A stretch of DNA of 64,000 bases, from the NCBI GenBank assembly GCA_015062655.1, contig SUUG01000022.1, positions 1 through 64,000 of the forward strand. The letters run 5' to 3'. The position numbers and the translations under genes are program-made. Of this stretch, positions 50,700-59,584 are shown one piece after another. Numbering within the stretch: the stretch's first letter is position 1; each line of letters begins with the position of its first letter. Below the pieces are notes generated by a model. That model was not told where the DNA came from. It ran no database searches and saw only the letters and a program-made list of their open reading frames with translations. The DNA comes from Coriobacteriaceae bacterium (lineage in GTDB: Bacteria; Actinomycetota; Coriobacteriia; Coriobacteriales; Coriobacteriaceae).

Positions 50700-51785
50700 C
50701 TACCGGCTCACCAGGTGGATCCGGCTCGCATCGAAGTGCAGGCGAAGGACGTCCCCCTCGTGCGGCAGGCTGCCCTCGGGGGCGTCCACCGTGCCCACCT
50801 TCCAGGTGAGCCGGCTCGGGGCGTCCGCGCGCGGCGGATCGAGCAGGACCACGCGCTCGAAGCGGGCGTCGCTCACGCGGGCAACAGCCAGCTCGAAGCT
50901 GTTCTGGCGCGCGGGCGCCCCTGCGGCCCCCGTCGAGTCGTCGCGGTGGATGTGGGTCGCGCGGATCCCCAGGTGGGCCACGTCGTCGGGGACGGGTCGG
51001 CCCATCTCGAAGGTCATGCCCCAGTCGAGCGCGCGCACCCGGGTGGGGCCCGCCTTCTCCGCAGCGCTCGTGTTCTTGCAGCCGGTGAGCCGAAGTCCCG
51101 CGAGGCTTCGCGGCGCGCCCACGACCGCAGCGACGCTCCCCTCCTCCTCGACGCGCCCGTCGTGCATCACGATGATGCGCTCGCACAGCCGGCACGCCTC
51201 GTCGATGTCGTGGCTCACGTAGAGCACGGTGCGGTCGGCGGCGGAGAACAGGTCGAGCAGGTTCTGCTCGAGCGCGTTCTTCAGGTACGAGTCGAGCGCG
51301 CTCAAGGGCTCGTCGAACATGAGGATCCCCGGCCGGGCGGCGATCATGCGCGAAAGCGCCACGCGCTGCTGCTGGCCGCCGGAGAGCGCGAGCGGGTAGC
51401 GCTCGTCAAGCTCGGAAACGCCGAAGACCGCCAAGCACCGGCGGGCCGCCTCGGCGCGCTCGTCGGCAGAGGCAGCCCGGGCCATCCCCGCCTCGACGTT
51501 CTCCCGCACCGTCAAGTGGGGGAATAGCTGGTAGTTCTGGAACATCAGGGCGCAGCGGCGCTGCTGCGGGGTGAGGTTGATCCCTCGCTTCGAGTCGAAG
51601 AAGGTCGTCCCATTCACCACGATGCGGCCCTCGTCGGGCGTCTCCACCCCGGCGATGCAGCGCAGGGTGCAGCTCTTCCCGCAGCCCGAGGCGCCGAGCA
51701 GCGCGACGCGCTCGCTGCCCGCCTCGATCTGGACATCCAAGGTGAAGCCCGGGTAGGACTTCTTGATATCAGCGAGAATCGACAT
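50700..51785 (-). CDS. modC: Molybdate ABC transporter ATP-binding protein
   Basis: The ATPase of the molybdate (or tungstate) importer. The 361-aa protein has Walker A GASGCGKS near residue 32, signature LSGGQQQRVALSR, Walker B ILMFDEPLSALD and H-loop SHDIDEA, followed by a C-terminal domain of about 130 residues of mop/TOBE type. The start overlaps the modB stop (TGATG). Confidence 0.92.
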   Translation of the reverse strand: MSILADIKKSYPGFTLDVQIEAGSERVALLGASGCGKSCTLRCIAGVETPDEGRIVVNGTTFFDSKRGINLTPQQRRCALMFQNYQLFPHLTVRENVEAGMARAASADERAEAARRCLAVFGVSELDERYPLALSGGQQQRVALSRMIAARPGILMFDEPLSALDSYLKNALEQNLLDLFSAADRTVLYVSHDIDEACRLCERIIVMHDGRVEEEGSVAAVVGAPRSLAGLRLTGCKNTSAAEKAGPTRVRALDWGMTFEMGRPVPDDVAHLGIRATHIHRDDSTGAAGAPARQNSFELAVARVSDARFERVVLLDPPRADAPSRLTWKVGTVDAPEGSLPHEGDVLRLHFDASRIHLVSR

Positions 51786-53332
51786 CAGGCGCCCCCTTCC
51801 CGACCGGCGCCGGCCTCGGGCGCGGGACCCAGCAGCTCCCGGAGCGCCGCGCGATCGATGCGCAGGGCGTCGCCGCCCGACACCTCGCCGGTACAAGCGC
51901 CGTCGGGGCACGCGCGCCCCTCGCCCAGCCGGCCGCGCCGACCCGCGGCCTGCCCGCGCCGATAGGCCCCCGCGCGCGCCGAGTGCAGGTTGATGGCGAG
52001 GACCACCGCGAAGCTGAACGCGATGACCACGACCACCCAGAAAAGCGCCACCGAGGTGTTGCCGCCCATCCACTCGAAGTAGATCGCGATGGGGATCGTC
52101 TGGGTGACGCCGGCGTAATTCCCCGCGAAGAACAGCGTGCAGCCGAACTCCCCCATCGCCCGGGCGAAGGCCAGCACGGCGCCGGCGGCGATACTCGGCC
52201 ATCCGAGCGGCAGCATGATCCGCCAGAAGATGCGGCGCTCGCTCCACCCGAGCGTCCGCGCGGCATCGAGCATCCGGGGGTCGAGCCCCTCGAAGGCGCC
52301 GAGCGCAGTGCGGTAGACGAGCGGGAACGAGACGACCACGGCGGCGATCACCGCGGCGGGCCAGGAGAATACGACACTCACGCCGTGCTCGACAAGCCAC
52401 CGTCCCAGGGCGCTGGACCGTCCGAACAGCATGAGCAGCAAAAAGCCGCACACCGTGGGCGGCAACACCATCGGGATCGTGAACACGGAATCGAGCAGCC
52501 CCTTGAGCCGGCCCGAGGTGCCGCAGGTGCGCCAGGCCGCGAGGAGCCCGAGGGAGAAGGAGATGAAAAGCGCCGCCGCGCCCGTCTTGACCGAGACCCA
52601 AAGCGGACGGTAGTCGATCGAGGAGAGGAAGGAGGCCGCGCGGTCAAGGGCGCCCGGGGCTTCGGCGGGCGGCGTGTCGGAAGCGGGCACGAGGCGGGCG
52701 CTGTCGCTCCAGAGCGCGCCGTCGGACGGGTCGACCGGCGCGGCCGCAGCGGACAGGACGGTGAGGTACCTCGTGCCGTCTTCACCCGCCACCGCGAACC
52801 GGTACTCATAGGGCCCGCGGACGAGCTCGGGCTCCGTTGTGAACTCCCAGGGCACATCCGCATCGGCGAGCTTGGCACCGCCGAGCGAGGCGTCGGCATC
52901 GAGTTGCGCGATCTGGGCCTTGAGCGCATCGGCGGCGTCTGGGTCCGTCGGATCGAAGCCGGCGGCGGTGGCGGCCTCGGCGTCGACCCACACCAGGACG
53001 GAGGTGGGGGTGCGCACGAGCGCGAGGGTCGCGTCGTCGGCGAGGGGGAAGCGGTACCCCGCGGGCTGGCCGGACACCGCGCGGGCGGTTCCCTTGGCGC
53101 TGCGGTCGAACCCGCTGAGGGCAAACGGCGCGGCGGGCGCGGGCGCGGCCTGGGGTGCTCGAGCGGCGAGGATCGCCCCCCGCTGCCCGGCGCGTGCCGT
53201 CTCCCCAGCCCACGCGGCCGGAGCGGTGCCGAGGGCGCCGGCCAACAACGGGACGAGCACCGCAAGCACGGCGAACAGGACGGGCAGCCCCGTCCACGCA
53301 GCCATGCGCCACCGGCGCCGCCCAGCCCCCAT
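51785..53332 (-). CDS. modB: Molybdate ABC transporter permease with large extracytoplasmic domain
   Basis: Permease subunit of the importer. The C-terminal half (about residues 240-470) is a standard ModB: five or six helices, PMVLPPTVCGFLLLMLF, and the EAA loop around GLDPRMLDAARTLGWSERRIFWRIMLPLG. Unusually, an N-terminal helix (about 12-40) is followed by a soluble Ala/Asp-rich domain of some 190 residues (WVDAEAATAAGFDPTDPDAAD, PWEFTTEPELVRGPYEYRFAV) predicted outside the membrane. The C terminus also has about 70 extra residues. Length 515 aa, against roughly 220-270 for the family. Confidence 0.88.
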   Translation of the reverse strand: MGAGRRRWRMAAWTGLPVLFAVLAVLVPLLAGALGTAPAAWAGETARAGQRGAILAARAPQAAPAPAAPFALSGFDRSAKGTARAVSGQPAGYRFPLADDATLALVRTPTSVLVWVDAEAATAAGFDPTDPDAADALKAQIAQLDADASLGGAKLADADVPWEFTTEPELVRGPYEYRFAVAGEDGTRYLTVLSAAAAPVDPSDGALWSDSARLVPASDTPPAEAPGALDRAASFLSSIDYRPLWVSVKTGAAALFISFSLGLLAAWRTCGTSGRLKGLLDSVFTIPMVLPPTVCGFLLLMLFGRSSALGRWLVEHGVSVVFSWPAAVIAAVVVSFPLVYRTALGAFEGLDPRMLDAARTLGWSERRIFWRIMLPLGWPSIAAGAVLAFARAMGEFGCTLFFAGNYAGVTQTIPIAIYFEWMGGNTSVALFWVVVVIAFSFAVVLAINLHSARAGAYRRGQAAGRRGRLGEGRACPDGACTGEVSGGDALRIDRAALRELLGPAPEAGAGREGGA

Positions 53333-53422
53333 CGGTCCTCCCCTTTCCGCTCACAAACAATCCGTCCATGATACGGCAACGCGGGCACATCCCGCCTCTA
53401 CCCGCCGCCCGCCGGACCCGCC

Positions 53423-54292
53423 CTATGCCGTGATCTCGAACCCGTATCGCGACCAAACCTTCTGGGCCTTCGGATCCGTGAGACAGAAGTCGAGGAACCG
53501 CGCGGCCTCCTCGGCATGCGCGGAACCGGCCGTCACGGCGCCGGGGTAGATGATCGGCTTATGGGAGTCCTCAGGGCACACGAGGGCCTCTTCGATGCCG
53601 TCGTAGCGGTAGATGTCGGAGCTGTAGACGAAACCCACGGCGCAGTCGCCGGTGGAGACGTACTTCGCCGCGGTGCCCACCTTGTCGGCCAAGGCGACCT
53701 TGCCGGCGATGCTCGCGGCGTACTCGCCGTCGTCGCCCGCGGACCCGGTGTAGAGCCCCACCGAGGCGAGCGCCTGGTTGGCGTACTTCCCCGCCGGCAC
53801 CGTGCGGGCGTCGCCGATCGCGATCCGGCCGTCGACGTCCGCCACGTCCTCGATGCCCGCGAGCTCGAGTCCCGATCCCTGGGCGCGCACGATCACGAGG
53901 TCGTTGGCGAACATGTCCGTCCGGCTCCCGCCGTCCACGAGCGCCGCGTCAACCGCCGTGTCCATCGTGCCCGCGGAGGCGGTGATGAGCAGGTCGGCCG
54001 CCGCGCCGGCGCGGAGCTGCTCCACCAGGTCGCCGGAGGCCTTGAACTGGGTGTCCGCGAAGGTCGTGTCAAATTGCGCGGTGTAGAGCCGCTGGACCTC
54101 GGGCAGGGCGCGCTCGAGCGAGTTGGCGGCGAAGATCTGCAGCTCGACGGCCGGCGCCCCCGCCGCGGGCGCGGAACCGGATCCCGACGCAGCGGGCCGC
54201 CCAGAGCCCCCGCCTTCGCCGCACCCCATGAGGGCGGCCGCGGCGAGGGCGCTGCCTGCGGACAAGATCAGCGAGCGACGGGAGATGTTCAT
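53423..54292 (-). CDS. modA: Molybdate ABC transporter substrate-binding lipoprotein
   Basis: Captures molybdate outside the membrane. The 289-aa protein has an N-terminal basic start (MNISRRSL), a hydrophobic stretch and lipobox LMGC (Cys 23), a Ser/Gly/Ala linker, then a ModA fold: LQIFAANSLERALPEVQRLY, FKASGDLVEQLRAGAAADLLITAS and AVTAGSAHAEEAARFLDFC. GGCGTCC-rich spacing and an AAAGGA precede the start. Its promoter carries a palindrome at the likely transcription start. Confidence 0.92.
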   Translation of the reverse strand: MNISRRSLILSAGSALAAAALMGCGEGGGSGRPAASGSGSAPAAGAPAVELQIFAANSLERALPEVQRLYTAQFDTTFADTQFKASGDLVEQLRAGAAADLLITASAGTMDTAVDAALVDGGSRTDMFANDLVIVRAQGSGLELAGIEDVADVDGRIAIGDARTVPAGKYANQALASVGLYTGSAGDDGEYAASIAGKVALADKVGTAAKYVSTGDCAVGFVYSSDIYRYDGIEEALVCPEDSHKPIIYPGAVTAGSAHAEEAARFLDFCLTDPKAQKVWSRYGFEITA

Positions 54293-54338
54293 GGTTGGCG
54301 TCCTTTCATCCGACGGCGGTGCGGGCCTGCTCCCCCAC

Positions 54339-54360
54339 CCGACCGGTCGGCAATATTATA
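54339..54360 (-). promoter_or_regulatory. modA promoter with 12-bp palindrome
   Basis: Minus-strand TATAAT (54355-54360) is followed after 4 bp by the perfect palindrome CCGACCGGTCGG (54339-54350), placed over the expected transcription start. This is an operator-like position, possibly for a molybdate-sensing repressor; no ModE gene is visible. Confidence 0.5.
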
Positions 54361-54431
54361 CTCCACCGAGAATAATCAGACGGTGCAATCTGCTCATCTG
54401 CAAGCAAATTGCCGGCACGCGCGCCGCAGGA

Positions 54432-54905
54432 TCAGTGGCCGCCGCCCGCAGTCATCTTCATGGCGTGCTCGAGCTGGTCGGCGCAGCCCTCCCAGCTCTC
54501 GCGGGCCGCCTTGGTGGAGCCGGGGAAGTTGATGACGAGGCAGCCGCCCCGCTGCATGCAGACGGCGCGCGAGAGCATGGCGCGGCGCGTCTTCGTCATG
54601 GAGTGGGCACGCAGGGCCTCGGCGATGCCCGGCACGTCGCGGTCGCACACGGCGCGTGTGGCCTCAGGCGTCACGTCGCGCGGCGAGAGCCCCGTGCCGC
54701 CGCAGGTGATGACGATGTCCGCCCCCTCGTCGTCGCAGGCGCGGACGATGGCGGCGGAGATGGCGAACTCGTCATCTTTCACCACCGCATGCCAGGCCAC
54801 CTCCCAGCCCGCGGCCTCGATGAGGCGCGCGAGCTCCGCCCCGGCCTCGTCTCGCGCGAGCGAGCGCGTGTCGCTCGCCGTTATGATCGCGAACCTGATG
54901 TCCAT
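54432..54905 (-). CDS. mogA: Molybdopterin adenylyltransferase MogA/MoaB
   Basis: Adenylates molybdopterin ahead of metal insertion. The 157-aa protein has FAIITASDTRS at the N terminus and the MPT-binding TCGGTGLSPRDVTPEATRAV and NFPGSTKAARES. It lies between modA and moeA, linking molybdate uptake to cofactor assembly. Confidence 0.93.
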   Translation of the reverse strand: MDIRFAIITASDTRSLARDEAGAELARLIEAAGWEVAWHAVVKDDEFAISAAIVRACDDEGADIVITCGGTGLSPRDVTPEATRAVCDRDVPGIAEALRAHSMTKTRRAMLSRAVCMQRGGCLVINFPGSTKAARESWEGCADQLEHAMKMTAGGGH

Positions 54906-54937
54906 GGGTCCTCCCCTTTCCGGTGCCCGCGCGGGTC

Positions 54938-56200
54938 CTAGAGCTCCGTGCCCTCTTCGATGTCGATGCGGACGACGTCCACCATCTCGCCGGCCACAGG
55001 GCCCGCTGCGTCCTCAGCGATCTCGAGCAGGCAGTTCGCCCGCTGCATGGTCGACAGCAGCGCTGAGTTCTGGCTGCGCATCTCGGTGACCTCGAGCACG
55101 CCGCTTCGGGGATCGCGCTCCACGCGGGCGCGGTTGAAGAGGCGGCGCGAACCGCGCTTGCGGACGTCATGGGTGAGGCGGGCGACCTGCCGCGGGCGCG
55201 CGTCGGCGCGATGGCCGCGCATCTTCCTGATGGCCGGGCGGGCCAAAAGCTCGAACCCCACGACCGCGGCGGCCGGGTTGCCGGAGAGGCCGAGAAAGGG
55301 GGTGCCGTCGAAGATGCCGAAGGTGATGGCCTTTCCGGGCTTCATGGCGATGCGGTCGAACAGGACCTCCCCCTCGCGCGCCACGAGCGCGGTCACGTAA
55401 TCGTAGTCGCCGGCCGACGCGCCGCCGCTCGTGACCACCATGTCGCAACTGCTCGCCGCGCGGCGGATCACGGCCTCGATCGCATCGCGGTCGTCGGGGG
55501 CGATGCCGTAGAACTCCGGCTCGGCGCCGGCCGCGGCCGCGGCGGCCATGAGCGCGCTGGAGTTGGAGTCGCGGATCTGTCCGCGCCCCGGACGCTCGCC
55601 GGGGGCCACGAGCTCGGTGCCGAGCGAGATGATGCCGATGCGCGGGGCCCTGTGCACGGGGACGGCCGTGGCACCGGCCGAGGCAGCGAGCCCGCATCCG
55701 GCCGGGGTGAGGACCTCGCCCTCCTCGATGACCACACCTCCGGCGCGCGCCTCGAGCCCCGCCTCCCGGATGTTCTCACCGGGCTTCGCCGGGGCCGTGA
55801 AGGACGCCTGGGACCCCTCGTTGCCGTCGCCGCCCGTCACGGTCACCACCTCGTATTTCACCACGGCGTCGGCGCCCTCGGGCACCGGTGCGCCCGTCAT
55901 GATGCGCACGGCCTCGCCGGCGCCCACCTGGCCCTCGAACACGTGGCCCGCGGCCTCGTGGCCCACCACGTCGAGCGCGACCGGGGCCTCGGGCGAGGCC
56001 GCGGCGAGGTCGGCCGTGCGCACGGCGTACCCGTCCATAGCGCTGTTGGCGAAGGGCGACAGGTCGATGTCGGTGGTGACGGGGCGGGCGGCGGGAAGGC
56101 CCACGGCCTGCCACAGGGGCACCTCGACAACGGGCAGGGGGTCGATCCGATCGAGCAGGATCTCCTGCGCCTCCTTGATGGGCAGCATCTTCTCGGCCAT
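54938..56200 (-). CDS. moeA: Molybdopterin molybdenumtransferase MoeA
   Basis: Inserts molybdenum into adenylated molybdopterin. The 420-aa protein has all family blocks: SPFANSAMDGYAVR, the middle domain MTGAPVPEGADAVVKYE, RIGIISLGTELV, MVVTSGGASAGDYDYV, FLGLSGNPAAAVVGFELL and a C-terminal beta-barrel domain IV. GGAGGGATTGCC precedes the start. Confidence 0.95.
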   Translation of the reverse strand: MAEKMLPIKEAQEILLDRIDPLPVVEVPLWQAVGLPAARPVTTDIDLSPFANSAMDGYAVRTADLAAASPEAPVALDVVGHEAAGHVFEGQVGAGEAVRIMTGAPVPEGADAVVKYEVVTVTGGDGNEGSQASFTAPAKPGENIREAGLEARAGGVVIEEGEVLTPAGCGLAASAGATAVPVHRAPRIGIISLGTELVAPGERPGRGQIRDSNSSALMAAAAAAGAEPEFYGIAPDDRDAIEAVIRRAASSCDMVVTSGGASAGDYDYVTALVAREGEVLFDRIAMKPGKAITFGIFDGTPFLGLSGNPAAAVVGFELLARPAIRKMRGHRADARPRQVARLTHDVRKRGSRRLFNRARVERDPRSGVLEVTEMRSQNSALLSTMQRANCLLEIAEDAAGPVAGEMVDVVRIDIEEGTEL

Positions 56201-56416
56201 GGCAATCCCTCCGTTCGCTGTTTTATCCTCAGCCTAGTATAGTGCCGAAAGGCGGAAGCGGGGACGGAAGCGCGGAGCGGGGCCGCGGCGGCGCAAGGCG
56301 TGCGGTCGCGGCCGACGGTCCGGCGTCGAGGCGACTCCGCCGGGATGCAGCGCCCTGGCACGGTGGCCAAGGGCGTGCGGTCGCGGCCGACGAATGGAGC
56401 GCGTACGACGGGCGCC

Positions 56417-57946
56417 TTACGCCGGGTCGCCCGTCGAGGCGGCGGCGCCCGCGCGGCGGGGGGCGGTATCGACGGCCGTCTCGCGAGCGGCAGTGTCGGC
56501 GCCCGCGTCAACGGCAGCCGAGCCAGCAGCCGCATCCTCGGTAACGCTGCTAGCCTCGTCAACGGCAGCCGAGCCAGCAGCCGCATCCTCGGCCGCCCCA
56601 TCGGGCCGAACCGGACGCACGTCGTCGGCGACCCGCGCGGGTTTCGCCCGCGCGGTGATGACCTCCTCCACCGTGTGCTCGACATCGGGCGCGAGCGAGC
56701 GGCGCTTGGGCGTGATGATCCGCTGCGCCGGGTAGACGCCGCGATGGCCCGCCACCAGGTAGGACACGAAGCTCACGATCACGAAATACGGCGCGCCGGC
56801 GCCGCCGAACATGTCGATGCCGAGCATGATGGTCGTGATGGGCACGTTGAGCGCCGCGCCGAACACGCCGAGCATGCCAAGGGCCGCCGGGAGGCCGGGG
56901 GCGAAACCGGCGACTGAGCCCATCCATCCGCCGAACGAGGCGCCGATGTCGAACAGCGGCGTGACCTCGCCACCCTGGAACCCGGACCCGACCGTGAGCG
57001 CGGTGAGGACGAGCTTCGCCGCCGCGTCGATGGGGCTCGCCTCGCCGCTGAAGCCGGCGTCGACCATCCACTCGGAGAGGCCGCCGAGGCGCTGGGTGCC
57101 CGTGAGGAGGAAGACCGCGAGCAAGACCGCCGAGCCCACGAGCGCCCGCACGAGGTAGGAGCCGGGGATCCGATCGTAGGTGCGCTTGACGAAGCGGATC
57201 GAGGCGGAGAAGGCGCGCGCGATGATCCCAAAGGCGATCCCCCCTGCCACGGCGAGCGCGAAGGTGCGGCCGTCGAGCGCGGGGAAAGAGCCGACCGCGT
57301 GGATGCCGTGTGTGACGCCGAGGAAGCGCGCGACGGCGTTCCCCGTGAACGAGCCCACGAGGCAGTACAGGGCGGCACGGTACTCGAGCTTGCCGACGAA
57401 GCACATCTCCATGCCGAAGAACGCGCCGGCCAGCGGGGTGCCGAAGACCGCCCCGAACGCCGAGGAGATCCCGGCGAGCATGAGGTCGTGGTGGTCGTAG
57501 CCCTCGAGGTGCAGAAGGCCGCTCACGTTGCTCGCGATCGTGCCGCCGATTTGCACGGCCGTCCCCTCCCGGCCCGCGGAGCCTCCGGCCAGGTGCGTCG
57601 CGATGGAGCAGAAGAACGTGAGGAACGCCATGCGCGCATGGATCAGCCGGCCGGTGAGGGCGCTCTCGATGACGAGGTTGTTCCCGCGCGAGGCGGCGAG
57701 GCCGTGGCGGTGATAGAGCCATGACGTCATGACGCTCACGGGGATCAGCAGGAAGAAGAGGGCCGGCTGCTGCTCACGCAGGCCGGTCACGAGCTTGAGG
57801 CCGAAGAGGAAGGCCCATCCGGCGGCGCCCATCGCCACGGAGACGATCCCGACGAGCAGCAGCAGCCAGGCGCTTTCACGAAGGTTGCGCAGGTCGCGGG
57901 TCGTGTCGAGGCGCAGGCGCGCGCCCTCCGCCCGAAGCGGCAGCAC
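56417..57946 (-). CDS. ClC-type chloride/proton channel or transporter
   Basis: A 509-aa ClC-family protein with about ten or more helices. Pore motifs are GSAGREGTAVQ (GREGP variant carrying the gating Glu), GTPLAGAFFGMEM and GSGFQGGEVTPLFDIGASFGG (GGxFxP variant). The cytosolic C terminus (about 410-509) is a low-complexity Ala/Asp/Arg tail, including a 17-residue repeat (51-bp DNA period, 56506-56592). The start is uncertain: a GTG at 57946 has no clear ribosome site, and the frame is open further into xpt. Confidence 0.85.
   Translation of the reverse strand: MLPLRAEGARLRLDTTRDLRNLRESAWLLLLVGIVSVAMGAAGWAFLFGLKLVTGLREQQPALFFLLIPVSVMTSWLYHRHGLAASRGNNLVIESALTGRLIHARMAFLTFFCSIATHLAGGSAGREGTAVQIGGTIASNVSGLLHLEGYDHHDLMLAGISSAFGAVFGTPLAGAFFGMEMCFVGKLEYRAALYCLVGSFTGNAVARFLGVTHGIHAVGSFPALDGRTFALAVAGGIAFGIIARAFSASIRFVKRTYDRIPGSYLVRALVGSAVLLAVFLLTGTQRLGGLSEWMVDAGFSGEASPIDAAAKLVLTALTVGSGFQGGEVTPLFDIGASFGGWMGSVAGFAPGLPAALGMLGVFGAALNVPITTIMLGIDMFGGAGAPYFVIVSFVSYLVAGHRGVYPAQRIITPKRRSLAPDVEHTVEEVITARAKPARVADDVRPVRPDGAAEDAAAGSAAVDEASSVTEDAAAGSAAVDAGADTAARETAVDTAPRRAGAAASTGDPA
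56506..56592. repeat. 51-bp tandem duplication in the ClC gene tail
   Basis: A 36-bp block beginning CGTCAACGGCAGCCGAGCC at 56506 is repeated identically at 56557. In the protein this gives two AAAGSAAVD-containing units of 17 residues, in frame, so the tail length can vary without breaking the gene. Confidence 0.9.
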
Positions 57947-58016
57947 AACCGACGGGATGCGGAGCGGGCGGCGCGGCCCGCCGCCGCTCGATGAAGATGC
58001 TGATCGGGGCTCCTGA

Positions 58017-58595
58017 TCAGGCGAAGACGATGGCACCGGTATCACCGTCCATGCTCTGGATCCTAGCAAGGCTCTCCACGCGGTAGCCCTTCGCGCGCAG
58101 GCGGTCTCCCCCACCCTGGAAGAGCTTCTCGACCGCGATGCCGACCCCCTCCACGTGGGCGCCGGCGAAGTCGCACAGGCCGATGAGCCCCTCGAGGGCG
58201 TACCCGTTGGCAAGGAAGTCATCGAGGATCAGCACGTGGTCTTCGGGCGACAGGAAGCGGCGGCCAACGATGACCGGGAACTCCTTCTGCTTGGTGTAGG
58301 AGTAGATCGTGGTGGCGTACTGGTCCCCGTCCAGGTTGATCGACTGCGCCTTCTTGGCGAAGACCACAGGGGCGTTGCCGAAGTGGTGCGCGGCCACGCA
58401 GGCGATGCCGATGCCTGAGGCCTCGATCGTCAGGATCTTGTTGATGGGGGCGTCGGCGAACAGGCGCGCCCAGACGGCGCCCATGTGGTCGAAGAGCTCC
58501 GTGTCGCATTGATGGTTCAAGAATGAATCGACCTTGAGCACCCCGCCGGGTTTGACGACCCCGTCGGCGACGATCCGCTCCTCCAGCTCCCTCAT
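58017..58595 (-). CDS. xpt: Xanthine phosphoribosyltransferase
   Basis: Salvages xanthine to XMP with PRPP. The 192-aa protein has [11 protein letters not shown], the purine-loop region [32 protein letters not shown] and the PRPP motif [17 protein letters not shown]. Length and text match Bacillus Xpt. No purine riboswitch is recognisable in its leader. Confidence 0.94.
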   Translation of the reverse strand: MRELEERIVADGVVKPGGVLKVDSFLNHQCDTELFDHMGAVWARLFADAPINKILTIEASGIGIACVAAHHFGNAPVVFAKKAQSINLDGDQYATTIYSYTKQKEFPVIVGRRFLSPEDHVLILDDFLANGYALEGLIGLCDFAGAHVEGVGIAVEKLFQGGGDRLRAKGYRVESLARIQSMDGDTGAIVFA

Positions 58596-58811
58596 GAATC
58601 CGCCCTTTCCTCGGTCCCGATACCATGCCTTGTTTCAGATTAGCAGGATACCACGGGCTCGGACCGCACGCCGAGGCGCCGGCGGGGCGGCGGGGGCCGG
58701 GGCCGCGCAGGGGAATTCGCGCTTGTCCTTGGCGGCGCCCTCCGCGTACTATAAAAGGGCCGTCTATGCTCGACGATGTCCGTTCCACAACACCTCATGA
58801 AAGGACTGAAC

Positions 58812-59285
58812 ATGGCATCCAAGAAGACCATCGTCCAGGAGTTCACTGAGTTCATCAGCCGCGGCAACGTGATCGACCTCGCCGTCGGCGTGATCATCGG
58901 CGGCGCGTTCACCGCCGTGGTCAACTCGCTCGTCGAGAAGGTCGTGCAGCCGTTCATCTCGTTCATCACCGGCGGCACCGGCGGCGTCCCCGGCCTCTCG
59001 ATCGACCTGAACGGCAACGTCATGGACTTCAGCGCGTTCATCTCCGCCATCATCAACTTCCTGCTCACCGCGCTGGCCGTCTTCGCCATCGTCAAGGCCA
59101 TCAACTCATTCCGCGAGCTCAAGGACAAGGCCGCCGAGAAGGCCGGGCTCGCCAAGAAGGCCGCCGAGGAGGCTGCGCCAGTGATCCGCACCTGCCCGTA
59201 CTGCAAGAGCGACATCGCGGACGACGCCACGCGCTGCCCGCACTGCACTGCGAAGCTCGAGGGCTACGAGAACCCCGCCGAGTAG
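58812..59285 (+). CDS. mscL: Large-conductance mechanosensitive channel with zinc-ribbon tail
   Basis: Osmotic emergency valve. The 157-aa protein has the N-terminal EFTEFISRGNVIDLAVGVIIGGAFTAVVNSLV (gate helix TM1), a periplasmic loop GGTGGVPGLSIDLNGN and TM2 FISAIINFLLTALAVFAIV. The C-terminal helix is followed by an extra zinc-ribbon-like CPYC-N10-CPHC segment (about residues 127-143). AAAGGA precedes the ATG at 58812. It stands alone with a strong terminator. The zinc ribbon is an addition to the classical MscL. Confidence 0.93.
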   Translation: MASKKTIVQEFTEFISRGNVIDLAVGVIIGGAFTAVVNSLVEKVVQPFISFITGGTGGVPGLSIDLNGNVMDFSAFISAIINFLLTALAVFAIVKAINSFRELKDKAAEKAGLAKKAAEEAAPVIRTCPYCKSDIADDATRCPHCTAKLEGYENPAE

Positions 59286-59311
59286 ACTGGCCATGCATCC
59301 TGCGCTTGCCA

Positions 59312-59347
59312 ACGGGCCCGGAAGCGAGCTTCCGGGCCCGTTTTTTG
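59312..59347 (+). terminator. Rho-independent terminator of mscL
   Basis: ACGGGCCCGGAAGC pairs perfectly with GCTTCCGGGCCCGT and is followed by six T residues, 27 nt after the mscL stop. Confidence 0.92.
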
Positions 59348-59374
59348 CGACGCAAGCGAGAAATGGGCAAAATA

Positions 59375-59584
59375 GCGCCACTTGTACCAGTTTCAGCAAG
59401 TCAGCTTCAAACCTAACGCGACTTGTACCAGTTTTGGCGTGATCGGCAAGTAGACCGGGCGCTATGGACAAAGAAACCCCTGATTAAACGCTTGCCAAAA
59501 TTGCGTCTACTCAGCCGATGCCGAAAAACTGGTACAAGTCGCGTGAGGTTTATTGAACTCCCCCGAAAACTGATACAAGAGGCG
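59375..59584. repeat. Nested palindrome element C
   Basis: 27-bp arms at 59409-59435 and 59525-59551 (one mismatch). AGTAGA at 59449-59454 and TCTACT at 59506-59511 are each 13 bp inside the arms. Outer half-sites 59375-59393 and 59567-59584 are each separated by exactly 15 bp. Arm-to-arm length 143 bp. It lies just beyond the mscL terminator and before the convergent yigZ stop. Confidence 0.93.

Noticed and set aside
58596-58811. Purine riboswitch ahead of xpt
   Set aside because: The leader lacks the conserved purine-aptamer motifs; nothing like the consensus was seen.
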